From Paenibacillus oleatilyticus (GTDB lineage: Bacteria > Bacillota > Bacilli > Paenibacillales > NBRC-103111), in NCBI RefSeq assembly GCF_018998565.1, contig NZ_JAHNZO010000028.1, positions 1 to 64,000 on the forward strand: a DNA stretch of 64,000 nt. The letters are read 5' to 3'. Of this stretch, positions 28,739 to 37,644 are shown piece after piece. The notes below the pieces were generated by a model, which ran no database searches, had not been told where the DNA came from, and saw only the letters and a list, made by a program, of their open reading frames with translations. The position numbers and the translations under genes were made by a program. Position 1 is the stretch's first letter; each line of letters begins with the position of its first letter.

Positions 28739-30553
28739 TTGAGTAAGCGCTTAAAAGAAATGAATGGACAAGATTTCATCCGAATGGTAGAAGCGGGAGC
28801 GCATAGGCTGACGACGAACGCAGAACGGGTCAATGCGCTTAACGTCTTTCCGGTACCGGACGGCGACACGGGCACCAATATGAATTTGACCTTGACTTCC
28901 GGGGTGGAAGAGCTTCGCCGCCGTCCGTCGGACCACTTGGGTAAAGCAGCGGAAGCGCTTGCTAAAGGCTTGCTGATGGGCGCCCGCGGCAATTCGGGCG
29001 TGATTCTGTCGCAGTTGTTCCGCGGTTTCGCCAAAGCCGTATCCGATCTGCCTTCGGCCAACGCCCAGCAGGTGGCTGCGGCGTTTCAGAACGGCGTGGA
29101 TATGGCCTACAAAGCCGTTGTCAAGCCCGTGGAAGGTACGATTCTGACCGTAGCCAAGGAGGCGGCAAGACAGGGCGTACAGACCGCCAAGCGGCAGCCG
29201 GACGTGGCAGTCGTCATGGCGGAGCTGCTGGATCAAGCGAAAGAGGCGCTGGCCAAAACGCCGGACATGCTTCCTGTACTGAAGCAGGTCGGCGTAGTCG
29301 ATTCCGGCGGACAGGGGCTCGTGTATATCTACGAGGGCTTTGTTTCCGTTTTGGACATGGAGGAAGCGCTGCTGGAGGAGCCGGCCGATATGCCGTACGT
29401 CGCTTTTGGCGCGGTGCAGCCGCTCGAGGAGACGCTTGAGCCCGCGGCGACGCCGCTTGATTTTACCGGCCATGAACGCGCTCAGGCGAAGCTGGCGACG
29501 GAGGATATCGAGTTCGGGTACTGCACGGAGTTTATGGTGACGCTGAACCCGGGCAAGCTGAACGGCCGCAAGTTTGACGAGGCTCTGTTCCGCGAGGAGC
29601 TGTCCGCCTTCGGCGATTCCCTGCTTGTCGTGGCCGACGACGATCTGGTCAAAGTGCATATCCATGCCGAATTCCCGGGAAGCGTTATGAATCTGGCTCA
29701 GAACTACGGAGATCTCAGCCGGATCAAAATTGAAAATATGCGCGATCAGCATACGCATCTTTTGATGGAGGAGGCCGGACCGTCCGGCGCGGTCGCGGCA
29801 TTGGCCAAGGCGACGCATCTGTTGGACGCGGCGAAGGAGCTCGAAATGGGCCAACCGTCCGTCCCCGCAGCGAACAACCCGTCCCGCGAGCTCAAGCCGT
29901 ATGGCTTTGTCGCCGTATCCGCAGGGGAAGGCATCTCGGGTATTTTCGGCAGCTTGGGCGTCGACCGGATTCTGCATGGCGGACAAACGATGAACCCGAG
30001 CACCGAAGATATCGTCCGCGCTATCAACGAGGTTGAAGCGAGAACCGTGTTCGTGCTTCCGAACAATTCGAACATCATCCTGGCTGCTCAGCAGGCCGTG
30101 GAGCTTGTCGAAGATAAGCAGGTTGTCGTTATTCCGAGCAAGTCGATTCCGCAAGGCATTGCCGCTGTCATCGCCTTCCAGGAGGAGGCGGCTCCCGAGG
30201 AAAACATCGGCGAAATGCAGCAGGCGCTGCAGCAGGTACAGGCCGGTCAAATCACCCATGCCGTACGCGATACGCAAATGGATGGGATCGAGATTAAAGA
30301 GGGCGATTATATCGGCATTCATAACGGCCGCATCGTTTCCTCGGCTCCGGACCTCGTCGATTCCTGCAAAAAGCTGATTGACTCCATGCTGGATGCGGGT
30401 GCCGAGATCGTGACCCTGTATACCGGAGCGGATGCGGTGCAGGAGCAGACCGAGGAGCTTGTCGGGTATGTCGAACAAACGTATCAAGAGGTAGAAGTGG
30501 AAGTGCAGGACGGCGGACAGCCGCTCTATTACTACATTATTTCCGCGGAGTAA
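28739..30553 (+). CDS. fakA: Fatty acid kinase catalytic subunit FakA (DAK2-like, YloV)
   Basis: 604 residues from TTG 28739 (MSKRLKEMNGQDFIRMVEAGAHRL), SD AAAGGGGA 9 nt upstream; in-frame ATGs further upstream lack an SD. The DAK2/DhaL-like ATP-binding domain has PVPDGDTGTNMNLTL and GARGNSGVILSQLFRGFA, followed by a middle domain and a C-terminal DegV-like EDD fold. FakA phosphorylates fatty acids held by a FakB (DegV) partner, feeding exogenous or recycled acids to phospholipid synthesis. A DegV gene follows 62 nt later. Confidence 0.93.
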   Translation: MSKRLKEMNGQDFIRMVEAGAHRLTTNAERVNALNVFPVPDGDTGTNMNLTLTSGVEELRRRPSDHLGKAAEALAKGLLMGARGNSGVILSQLFRGFAKAVSDLPSANAQQVAAAFQNGVDMAYKAVVKPVEGTILTVAKEAARQGVQTAKRQPDVAVVMAELLDQAKEALAKTPDMLPVLKQVGVVDSGGQGLVYIYEGFVSVLDMEEALLEEPADMPYVAFGAVQPLEETLEPAATPLDFTGHERAQAKLATEDIEFGYCTEFMVTLNPGKLNGRKFDEALFREELSAFGDSLLVVADDDLVKVHIHAEFPGSVMNLAQNYGDLSRIKIENMRDQHTHLLMEEAGPSGAVAALAKATHLLDAAKELEMGQPSVPAANNPSRELKPYGFVAVSAGEGISGIFGSLGVDRILHGGQTMNPSTEDIVRAINEVEARTVFVLPNNSNIILAAQQAVELVEDKQVVVIPSKSIPQGIAAVIAFQEEAAPEENIGEMQQALQQVQAGQITHAVRDTQMDGIEIKEGDYIGIHNGRIVSSAPDLVDSCKKLIDSMLDAGAEIVTLYTGADAVQEQTEELVGYVEQTYQEVEVEVQDGGQPLYYYIISAE

Positions 30554-30615
30554 GCGGGTTGGCTTTCGACGTTATTACTATAGATCAAAATTTTGCAAAG
30601 AATTGAGGGAGGCTA

Positions 30616-31467
30616 TTGAGCCAGGTTCGTATTGTAACGGACAGCACGGCGGATATTCCGGCCGACCTGCGGGAGCGGCTCGGCATTGAGATGGTGCCGC
30701 TTAAAGTATTGTTCGGCTCGGAGGCATTTCGCGACGGGGTTGATATGGGTCCGGAGCAATTTTATGACAAGCTGGCCTCGTCCGGTATTTTTCCGACCAC
30801 ATCGCAGCCGTCGCCGGCCGATTTCATCCAAGTATACGAGAGGCTGGCAGACGAAGGCGCCGACTCGATCATCTCGATTCATTTGTCATCGCAGATGAGC
30901 GGCACGTACCAGTCCGCCCTTGTGGCGAAATCGATGATCGACGAGAAGGCGGATATCGAGGTGGTGGACAGCCGTACGGCTTCCTGTGGCATCGGTATGC
31001 TCGTCGTAGCTGCGGCGGAGGCGGCAAAGCAGGGGAAGAGCAAGTCGGAAATTTTGGAACGGATTGCGTCGCTGCGCCAAAACATCGGACTTTATTTTTT
31101 GGTGGATACGCTCGAGTATTTGCATAAGGGCGGACGGATCGGCAAGGCTGCGGCGCTCTTCGGCTCCTTGCTTAATATTAAGCCGATCCTATCGGTCAAC
31201 GATGACGGAGTCGTGTACTCCGTTGATAAAGTTCGCGGACAGAAGAAAGCGATGAACCGGATCATCGAGCTGATGCAGAAGGATTTTGCCGGCAAGCCGA
31301 TCGATTTGATCATGGCTTATACGACCGGTCGCGAGACGGCAGAGGAATTTTTCTCGTTGCTGAAGCAGCATTTTGATGTAAAAAGCGTGCAATACACGCA
31401 TATCGGGCCCGTCATCGGAGCGCATGTCGGACCCGGAACCGTAGCGGCCTTTGCCATACCGGTCTGA
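30616..31467 (+). CDS. DegV family protein (FakB-like fatty-acid-binding subunit)
   Basis: 283 residues from TTG 30616 (SD GAGGGAGG). EDD-fold signatures: VTDSTADIPADL at the N-terminus, FPTTSQPSPADF, SSQMSGTYQSA, VDSRTASCGIG and HIGPVIGAHVGPGTVA. DegV proteins bind a fatty acid and present the carboxyl group to FakA. Its place right after fakA suggests it is the cognate FakB subunit. In B. subtilis this place is taken by sdaAB/sdaAA. Confidence 0.92.
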   Translation: MSQVRIVTDSTADIPADLRERLGIEMVPLKVLFGSEAFRDGVDMGPEQFYDKLASSGIFPTTSQPSPADFIQVYERLADEGADSIISIHLSSQMSGTYQSALVAKSMIDEKADIEVVDSRTASCGIGMLVVAAAEAAKQGKSKSEILERIASLRQNIGLYFLVDTLEYLHKGGRIGKAAALFGSLLNIKPILSVNDDGVVYSVDKVRGQKKAMNRIIELMQKDFAGKPIDLIMAYTTGRETAEEFFSLLKQHFDVKSVQYTHIGPVIGAHVGPGTVAAFAIPV

Positions 31468-31468
31468 T

Positions 31469-33523
31469 ATGACCTTGGATCTTTATTCGCTTCCGGTCAC
31501 GAAGGTGTCCGGCGTCAAAGGCAAGAAGCCCGAGGAGCTGCTTGCGCTCGGCATCTCGAGCGTCGGAGAGCTCCTCGATTATTATCCTTTCCGCTACGAG
31601 GATTACACGCTTCGCGATTTGACGCAGGTGAAGGACGGAGACCGGATTACGGTGCAGGGCACGGTCGCAGGGGTTCCCCAAGTGCAAATGTACGGGCGCA
31701 CCAAATCGCGCATGACCTGCAAAATCGTGGTCGACCCGCTCTTCATTACGGCCGTCTGGTTCAACCGGCATTTTTTGAAGGACAAGCTGACAGCCGGCAC
31801 GGATGTCGTCTTGACCGGAAAATGGGACCAGAAGCGGCTGCACTTGACCGTGACGGAGGTCGAATTCCCGGGCCGCGGCACGTCGCAGACCGGCACGCTG
31901 CAGCCGGTTTATTCGGTGACCGGATCGATCACGCAAAAATGGTTCCGGCAAACGACGAAGCAAGCGCTGCTGCAATTCGGCGACCTCATTCCCGAGGTGC
32001 TTCCGGGCAAGCTGCTGCGCAAATACAATCTGCTGCCCCGCAAGCAGGCGGTTGCTCTGCTGCATCTGCCGGGCAACATGGAACAGGGACAACGGGCGAG
32101 ACGCCGGATGGTGTACGAGGAGCTGTTCTTGTTCCAGCTCAAGATGCAGGCGTACCGCACGCTGAATCACGAGCGGGCGGACGGGGTCGCGCACCCCGTA
32201 GATTTGCCGGCGGTCCGCGCGTTCGTACGCGCGCTGCCGTTCACGCTGACGGCTTCCCAGAAAAACGTGCTGGCCGAAATTCTTCATGATCTGCAGCAGC
32301 CTTTTTGCATGAACCGCCTGCTGCAGGGCGACGTGGGCGCGGGGAAAACCGTCGTCGCGGCGGTGGCGCTATTTGCTGTCGTGAAAGCCGGCTATCAAGG
32401 CGCGCTGATGGTGCCGACGGAAATTCTTGCGGAGCAGCACAAACGCTCGCTCGACCGCTTGTTCGAGCCGTACGGCATTCAGACGGCGCTGCTGACGGGC
32501 AGCCTGACGGAGCGGCAGCGCCGGGATGTGCTCGGCTCGCTGCAGATGGGGATGATCGACATCGTCGTCGGTACGCATGCGCTCATTCAAGAGGATGTGT
32601 TTTTCCGTCGGCTCGGACTTGTCGTTACGGACGAACAGCATCGCTTCGGCGTACAGCAGCGCAGCATTTTGCGCCGCAAAGGGATGAATCCGGACGTGCT
32701 CACGATGACCGCGACGCCGATCCCGCGGACGCTCGCAATTACCGCTTTTGGCGATATGGACGTCTCAACGCTGCGGGAGCTCCCTAAGGGACGAAAGCCG
32801 ATTCAGACCTATGCGGTCACGCACAATATGCTGGAGCGCGTCCTCGGCTTTATTCGCCGCGAGGTGGCCGAAGGACGGCAGGCGTATGTCATCTGCCCGC
32901 TGATCGAAGAATCCGAGAAGCTCGACGTGCAGAACGCGATTGACGTGCACGCGCAGCTTCAATTTGCTTTTCCGGAGTACAAAGTCGGGCTGCTGCACGG
33001 ACGGATGGCCCCGGCGGAGAAGGACGAGGTGATGCGCGAGTTCAGCCAAGGCCGGCTTCATGTCCTGGTCTCGACGACCGTTATTGAGGTCGGTGTGGAC
33101 GTGCCCAACGCGACGCTGATGGTCGTCTATGACGCCGACCGGTTCGGATTATCGCAGCTTCACCAGCTGCGGGGCCGGGTCGGACGGGGCGAGCACCAGT
33201 CGTACTGCGTGCTGATTGCCGATCCGAAGAACGAAGTCGGCAAGGAACGGCTGAAGGCGATGACGGATACGAACGACGGTTTCGAGATTGCGCGCCGCGA
33301 CCTCGAATTGCGGGGGCCCGGAGATTTTTTTGGTACGAAGCAGAGCGGGGTGCCGGATTTCCGGCTCGCCGACATGGTGACCGACTTCGAAGTGATGGAA
33401 CAGGCAAGAGACGATGCGGCGGAGCTTGTCAAGCAGCCGGATTTCTGGACCGAGGCCGACTACGTGCCGCTCCGTCACTATTTGCAGCGCGAGCATATCT
33501 TCGACAGCGAGATGCTGGATTAG
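31469..33523 (+). CDS. recG: ATP-dependent DNA helicase RecG
   Basis: 684 residues from ATG 31469, one nt after the degV stop and with no strong SD, so probably coupled. The wedge (OB) domain occupies about 55-150, Walker A GDVGAGKT lies near 290, the DEQH box (VTDEQHRFG) near 391, and the C-terminal TRG motif region GRVGRGEHQSYC near 575. RecG remodels stalled forks and Holliday junctions. The downstream fapR-plsX genes of B. subtilis are not here; instead spoVIF follows. Confidence 0.97.
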   Translation: MTLDLYSLPVTKVSGVKGKKPEELLALGISSVGELLDYYPFRYEDYTLRDLTQVKDGDRITVQGTVAGVPQVQMYGRTKSRMTCKIVVDPLFITAVWFNRHFLKDKLTAGTDVVLTGKWDQKRLHLTVTEVEFPGRGTSQTGTLQPVYSVTGSITQKWFRQTTKQALLQFGDLIPEVLPGKLLRKYNLLPRKQAVALLHLPGNMEQGQRARRRMVYEELFLFQLKMQAYRTLNHERADGVAHPVDLPAVRAFVRALPFTLTASQKNVLAEILHDLQQPFCMNRLLQGDVGAGKTVVAAVALFAVVKAGYQGALMVPTEILAEQHKRSLDRLFEPYGIQTALLTGSLTERQRRDVLGSLQMGMIDIVVGTHALIQEDVFFRRLGLVVTDEQHRFGVQQRSILRRKGMNPDVLTMTATPIPRTLAITAFGDMDVSTLRELPKGRKPIQTYAVTHNMLERVLGFIRREVAEGRQAYVICPLIEESEKLDVQNAIDVHAQLQFAFPEYKVGLLHGRMAPAEKDEVMREFSQGRLHVLVSTTVIEVGVDVPNATLMVVYDADRFGLSQLHQLRGRVGRGEHQSYCVLIADPKNEVGKERLKAMTDTNDGFEIARRDLELRGPGDFFGTKQSGVPDFRLADMVTDFEVMEQARDDAAELVKQPDFWTEADYVPLRHYLQREHIFDSEMLD

Positions 33524-33667
33524 ACGATAGCCTGCTTGACGCTCCGCCTGCGGGGCGAAAGGGAAAGACGGGCGAAAGAAATAGGTACACAAGGCCAAGC
33601 TCTCCGACATAGACTTACTACTGTGGTGGTTGTAAGTCCTATTTGCAAGAACGCGGAGGTGTGCGGC

Positions 33668-33955
33668 ATGAGCTATACGCAGTACGGCTTTGACCCTGCG
33701 CAAGTCGAGCGGATTAAGCTGAAGATGAAAAATCCGGAGACGAAAGAACGGGTCAAAATGATTTTGCAGGGCGTTACGAAGTACGATTTGCAGGACCGCG
33801 TGAAGGTTCGCCGGTTCGTCGGCATGCTGACGAAGGTGCTCGGCGAAAGAGTCACCGAGCAGCAGACCGAGCAGCTCGTTCAGTTCGTGATCTCGCAAAA
33901 AATCGATCCGAACAATGCGTTTCATCTGATTAAACTGTGGAGCATGTTCCGCTAA
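33668..33955 (+). CDS. spoVIF: Stage VI sporulation protein F
   Basis: 95 residues from ATG 33668 (MSYTQYGFDPAQVERIKLKMKNPETKERVKMIL), SD GGAGGTG 7 nt upstream; an in-frame start at 33536 lacks an SD. The C-terminus KIDPNNAFHLIKLWSMFR is typical of the family. Family knowledge: a mother-cell protein needed for late coat assembly, under sigma-K in B. subtilis. A possible sigma-K-like CATA element is at 33608, but I cannot confirm it. Confidence 0.85.
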   Translation: MSYTQYGFDPAQVERIKLKMKNPETKERVKMILQGVTKYDLQDRVKVRRFVGMLTKVLGERVTEQQTEQLVQFVISQKIDPNNAFHLIKLWSMFR

Positions 33956-34000
33956 GCGGGCATGTTCTTTTTTTTGTCGGAGCGCCGGGCTCCGGCCCAA

Positions 34001-34029
34001 TTGTCAAATGAAGCGGAGAAGGCTATAAT
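34001..34029 (+). promoter_or_regulatory. Sigma-A promoter of the beta-helix protein gene
   Basis: TTGTCA (34001-34006), 17-nt spacer, perfect TATAAT (34024-34029), 44 nt before the ATG. A GCCGGGCTCCGGC hairpin lies just upstream. Confidence 0.8.
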
Positions 34030-34072
34030 GCTGATAGATTGCTAGATTGTGGAAGGGGGAACGATATACGAT

Positions 34073-35428
34073 ATGTCGACTTCGGAATCTTCATCTTCAC
34101 CCAAAGACAAAGCAATGTCCCGCCGCGAGCTGCTGGCCACAATGGGCACGGCGACGGCCGGCATGATCCTGGCCGCCGGTACGGGCTGGAGCGGCACGGC
34201 CGCGGCGGAGCCGATGCCCAATCCGATGCAAAATCCGGGGTTTCGCCCGGAATCGGTCGCCTGGATCAACGTAAAAAACTACGGAGCGCAAGGCTTGGGT
34301 CGTTTCGATCAAAACGACGCACCGGCGATTCAATCGGCCGTCGAAGCGGCGGCGCCTCTGGGAGGGACCGTTTATTTGCCGCCCGGGCGCTACATTTTGA
34401 GATCCTCCATTATGCTGAGACCGAATGTACGTTTGGTCGGAGACGGGCCGGGCGCATCCATACTGAAGGCGGCGGAGTCGAATCTATCCATGGTGATGGG
34501 GCTCGGCACGAAGAAAAATGCGGTCGAGGGACTTGGCTTCGAAGGCATGGGCGCCCTATCGCTGACAAATTCCAAGATGACGGAACGCGGCGTTTATTTT
34601 GAAAAATGCGAGCACGTCTCCGTTCGGAATTGTCATTTCACCGCCATAGTCAACGGCGTGTGGCTCAACGACAGCCGGCACGTCTCGGTTAGCCAAAGCT
34701 CGTTCTCTCAGCTATTTGCTTATGAAAATTTCTACGAAGGCTATGGGATCTTTGCCGAATCAGCGGCGAATTTCCGGCTGACGGATAACCGGTTTCGTTT
34801 GTTAAAAAGACCCTGCATCTATATTTCCGCAGGCAGCTCGTATTCGATCGTTTCCGATAACGTGGCGCAGCAATGTGAGGATGCTTTTATCGTGATATCC
34901 TCCAAGCTGAAGCCGAGCTCGTACCATCGGATCGAAGGCAACATCTTGTCGGCGGAGGGGCTGGAAAACGGCGCTTTTGCGGGCAAGCAGGGCATCGTGC
35001 TGCGCGATTACTGTACGGACAACGTGATCGTCCATAACATCATTTCCCGGGCAAAAGAATCCGGCATCTCGCTGACGGGCGACGGCGCGGCAGACGACGA
35101 GCGGCCGTTCGGCAACATCGTTTCCGGCAACAAAATCGATCAGAGCGAGCGCGGCATCGTCCTGCTGAACAGCGACGTCACTACGGTAACGGGCAACGAT
35201 GTGCGCCGGGTCCAAACCGGCATTACGCTTGAAACGTCCGGCAATGCCGACGGCTCCTTCAGCCGACACAATCTCGTTACGGGCAATATGCTGTCCCGCT
35301 GTTCGACTGCCGCTATCCAGATCGCCGGCAGCCGCTGCGAAAATAACACGGTTTACGGCAATGCCGGTACGGGTAACGGCGAAACGCTGGCCGATCAAGG
35401 GAAGGATACGTCGAAGGCGGGCTTTTAA
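34073..35428 (+). CDS. Secreted right-handed parallel beta-helix protein (pectate-lyase-like fold) with Tat signal
   Basis: 451 residues from ATG 34073 (MSTSESSSSPKDKAMSRRELL); in-frame GTG 34049 overlaps the G-rich SD. A twin-arginine signal (SRRELLATMGTATAGMILAAG) ends in an alanine-rich cleavage zone near residue 43. The mature part starts with a Pectate_lyase_3-like module (NVKNYGAQGLGRFDQNDAPAIQSAVEAA, GGTVYLPPGRY), then repeated NxIV/GN beta-helix rungs. The substrate may be a polysaccharide, but no catalytic residues can be assigned. Monocistronic, from the promoter at 34001. Confidence 0.85.
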   Translation: MSTSESSSSPKDKAMSRRELLATMGTATAGMILAAGTGWSGTAAAEPMPNPMQNPGFRPESVAWINVKNYGAQGLGRFDQNDAPAIQSAVEAAAPLGGTVYLPPGRYILRSSIMLRPNVRLVGDGPGASILKAAESNLSMVMGLGTKKNAVEGLGFEGMGALSLTNSKMTERGVYFEKCEHVSVRNCHFTAIVNGVWLNDSRHVSVSQSSFSQLFAYENFYEGYGIFAESAANFRLTDNRFRLLKRPCIYISAGSSYSIVSDNVAQQCEDAFIVISSKLKPSSYHRIEGNILSAEGLENGAFAGKQGIVLRDYCTDNVIVHNIISRAKESGISLTGDGAADDERPFGNIVSGNKIDQSERGIVLLNSDVTTVTGNDVRRVQTGITLETSGNADGSFSRHNLVTGNMLSRCSTAAIQIAGSRCENNTVYGNAGTGNGETLADQGKDTSKAGF

Positions 35429-35540
35429 CCTCTGAAGCATATAATTCCGGAATCAAATAACTCGGCAAGCGGACAGCCGGTCGGAGAAATGAAAACCCGA
35501 CCGGCTGCTGTCTGTTTTGCCACAAATCGTTTTGTTTTGA

Positions 35541-35583
35541 TGTGATCTAAATCACAAGAACGTTCTTGGCGTACTTGTATACT
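35541..35583 (+). promoter_or_regulatory. Fnr/Crp-type site and promoter of hmp
   Basis: TGTGATCTAAATCACA (35541-35556) is a perfect TGTGA-N6-TCACA site. It overlaps a second perfect palindrome, CAAGAACGTTCTTG (35555-35568). A -10 TATACT at 35578-35583 puts the start near 35590, so the first site centres at about -41.5, the class II activation position. No good -35 is seen, as expected for an activator-dependent promoter. Confidence 0.8.
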
Positions 35584-35633
35584 GTTCTCATGCAAGGGTA
35601 ACGAAATCCGCAATGATGAAACGAGGGATAACG

Positions 35634-36884
35634 ATGTTAAACGAACAGACGATCCGTATTATTAAATCGACGGTCCCGGTTCTGGAATCGAAGGGGACTG
35701 AAGTAACGAAACGATTTTATGAAATTTTGTTCACCGAGCATCCTGAGCTGCTGAACGTCTTCAACCACGCGAACCAAAAGCAGGGACGTCAGCAGACGGC
35801 GCTGGCTAATGCCGTGTATGCCGCCGCCGTGCATATCGATAATTTGGCTGCCATTCTGCCTGTGGTGAAGCAGATCGGACATAAGCACCGGAGCCTTGGA
35901 ATAAAGCCCGAGCATTATCCGATCGTGGGTCGGACGCTGCTGACGGCCATGCGGGAGGTGCTCGGCGAGGCAGCTACGGACGAGGTGCTTCAGGCGTGGG
36001 AAACTGCCTATGGCATCATTGCCGACGCCTTCATCGGCGTAGAGGCGGAAATGTATACCCAGGCCGAGCGGCAGACGGGCGGCTGGGAAGGATTCCGCGC
36101 GTTCCGGGTGGAGCGCAAGCAAAAGGAAAGCAGCGTCATTACGTCGTTCTATTTGGTTCCGCTTGACGGCGGCGCGATTGCCACGTTCGAGCCCGGGCAG
36201 TATGTCAGCGTAAAGCCGGAGATGCCCGGCGAGACGTATACGCATATCCGGCAGTACAGCTTGTCCGATGCGCCGGGTAAGCCGTATTACCGCATTTCCG
36301 TCAAACGTGAGGACGGTACGCCGGACCGCCCGGCCGGCAAAGTGTCCGTCTTCCTTCACGAACACGTGAACGAAGGCGATACGCTATGGCTGACGGCTCC
36401 CGCTGGGGACTTCACGCTCGACACCTCCGATTCGCGCCCGGTCGTATTGCTGAGCGGCGGCGTCGGTCTGACTCCGCTGCTCAGTATGCTGAAAACGCTC
36501 GGCGAAACGACGCCGGACCGACAGGTCACGTTCATTCACGCAGCCCTGAGCGGCGAGACGCACGCGATGCGCGCCGAGGTGGAAGAGCTGGCTCGCAGGT
36601 ATCCGGGCTTTTCGTACTACTTTTGCTACCAATCGCCGACCGCTGCCGATCGGGAGGAACGTACGTTCCACAAGGAGGGCTACATCGATCTGGAGTGGCT
36701 GCAATCCGTCGTTCCTTCGCCGGACGCGGCGTTCTATTTCTGCGGGCCGGTGCCGTTCATGAAGACGGTCAACCGGATGCTGCAATCCTGGGGCGTACGC
36801 AAGGAGGACGCGCGTTACGAGTTTTTCGGACCATCGGGTTCGCTGGAGGAAGCCGGGGAACCAACAGCTCCGGCACACCGCTAA
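35634..36884 (+). CDS. hmp: Flavohaemoglobin (nitric oxide dioxygenase)
   Basis: 416 residues from ATG 35634 (MLNEQTIRIIKSTVPVLESKG), SD GAGGG. The globin domain (1-140) carries the proximal haem His in GHKHRSLGIKPEHYPIVG. The FAD domain has RQYSLSD, and the NAD(P)H domain has LLSGGVGLTPLLSML and FYFCGPVPFMKTV. It oxidises NO to nitrate and protects against nitrosative stress. An Fnr/Crp-type site sits at the activating position upstream, and a Crp/Fnr-family gene lies convergently 40 nt downstream. Confidence 0.96.
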   Translation: MLNEQTIRIIKSTVPVLESKGTEVTKRFYEILFTEHPELLNVFNHANQKQGRQQTALANAVYAAAVHIDNLAAILPVVKQIGHKHRSLGIKPEHYPIVGRTLLTAMREVLGEAATDEVLQAWETAYGIIADAFIGVEAEMYTQAERQTGGWEGFRAFRVERKQKESSVITSFYLVPLDGGAIATFEPGQYVSVKPEMPGETYTHIRQYSLSDAPGKPYYRISVKREDGTPDRPAGKVSVFLHEHVNEGDTLWLTAPAGDFTLDTSDSRPVVLLSGGVGLTPLLSMLKTLGETTPDRQVTFIHAALSGETHAMRAEVEELARRYPGFSYYFCYQSPTAADREERTFHKEGYIDLEWLQSVVPSPDAAFYFCGPVPFMKTVNRMLQSWGVRKEDARYEFFGPSGSLEEAGEPTAPAHR

Positions 36885-36924
36885 AATGCGGTCCGGATCA
36901 ACAGAGGAACGGTATGCTTAGTGG

Positions 36925-37464
36925 TCAGCGTTTGCTATCGTCCCGGGCCTGCAAGGCAGCGCGGTTGCCGGCTTGAGCGCGAAGTAGACGATTGACCGTC
37001 TCGCGGCGCAGCCCGATAAACTGGCCGATCTCTTCTTGTGTCAGCAGATCGGTCAAACGGGCCGGGGCAATATAGGCTTCGAACCAGGTTTGCAGCTTCG
37101 CGAGCTTGTCCGCCGGCGTAATCTGCGTCAGCTGGTCGATTCGCTGCTGCATCATTCGCAGCTTGCTTTCCAGCAGCATGGCGATTTCAAGACACGTTTG
37201 CGGTTCCCGTTGAAGCTTGGCATACCATTCTTGAGCGGGAAGCGTTTCGATCTCGCACGTCATGAGCGCAATCGCGGTCCCGTAATATTCTTTCGGACTG
37301 ATCAAGGAATGATGAGGGATCGTCTCGCCCGGAACGATAATATTAACCAGAACGGGATTTCCGTCCTCGTGAATGCGGACAATCTTAAGCAGGCCGCTCT
37401 TGATGCGGTACAGCGGTCCGGCTTCTCCTTGGCGAAACAACGTTTCGCCTTTATGCAGCAGCAT
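36925..37464 (-). CDS. Crp/Fnr family transcriptional regulator
   Basis: 179 residues from ATG 37464 (MLLHKGETLFRQGEAGPLYRIKSGLLKI), SD GGTGA. A short cyclic-nucleotide-like effector domain is followed by a dimerisation helix and a winged helix-turn-helix (LTDLLTQEEIGQFIGLRRETVNRLLRA, about 135-162). The recognition helix has the Arg-Glu-Thr-Val-Asn-Arg pattern of Fnr-type proteins. No cysteine cluster is seen (one Cys near the middle), so it is not an Fe-S Fnr. It is a good candidate to bind the TGTGA-N6-TCACA site of hmp. Convergent with hmp. An extended -10 TGCTATAAT lies at 37533-37541 on the minus strand. Confidence 0.9.
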   Translation of the reverse strand: MLLHKGETLFRQGEAGPLYRIKSGLLKIVRIHEDGNPVLVNIIVPGETIPHHSLISPKEYYGTAIALMTCEIETLPAQEWYAKLQREPQTCLEIAMLLESKLRMMQQRIDQLTQITPADKLAKLQTWFEAYIAPARLTDLLTQEEIGQFIGLRRETVNRLLRAQAGNRAALQARDDSKR

Positions 37465-37490
37465 GCGTCTTCACCTTTGCTTCCATTTTC

Positions 37491-37530
37491 AGCGTTCCGT
37501 CTCTGCCGAGGCGGGACGCTTTTCTTTTTC
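37491..37530 (+). terminator. Plus-strand terminator inside the crp 5' UTR
   Basis: AGCGTTCCG...CGGGACGCT followed by TTTTCTTTTT on the plus strand. It is the first good plus-strand terminator after hmp, so hmp transcripts may cross crp in antisense before ending here. Confidence 0.7.
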
Positions 37531-37601
37531 CGATTATAGCACGATCCGGGGATACGCTCATAGTGAAACTGGACTAGAGGAGATGATGAGTTCCCTGCTG
37601 A

Positions 37602-37638
37602 TGACCGGAATTTCTTGATAGATAAGAAGTTCCGGTCA
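37602..37638 (-). terminator. Long inverted repeat after the yolD gene
   Basis: TGACCGGAA...TTCCGGTCA with further TTCTT/AAGAA pairing inside, 7 nt after the yolD stop. No clear U tract follows on the minus strand, so its terminator role is likely but not certain. Confidence 0.55.
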
Positions 37639-37644
37639 CGCACA

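Noticed and set aside
28751-30487. Long open frame (578 codons) antisense to fakA
   Set aside because: Same reason: shadow of fakA codon use, with His/Arg-rich nonsense composition.
31412-32287. Antisense open frame opposite recG
   Set aside because: Shadow frame; recG is certain on the plus strand.
33956-33990. Terminator after spoVIF
   Set aside because: CCGCTAAGCGG and a T run are present, but they are separated by GCATGTTC and the stem overlaps the stop codon; not convincing enough to list.
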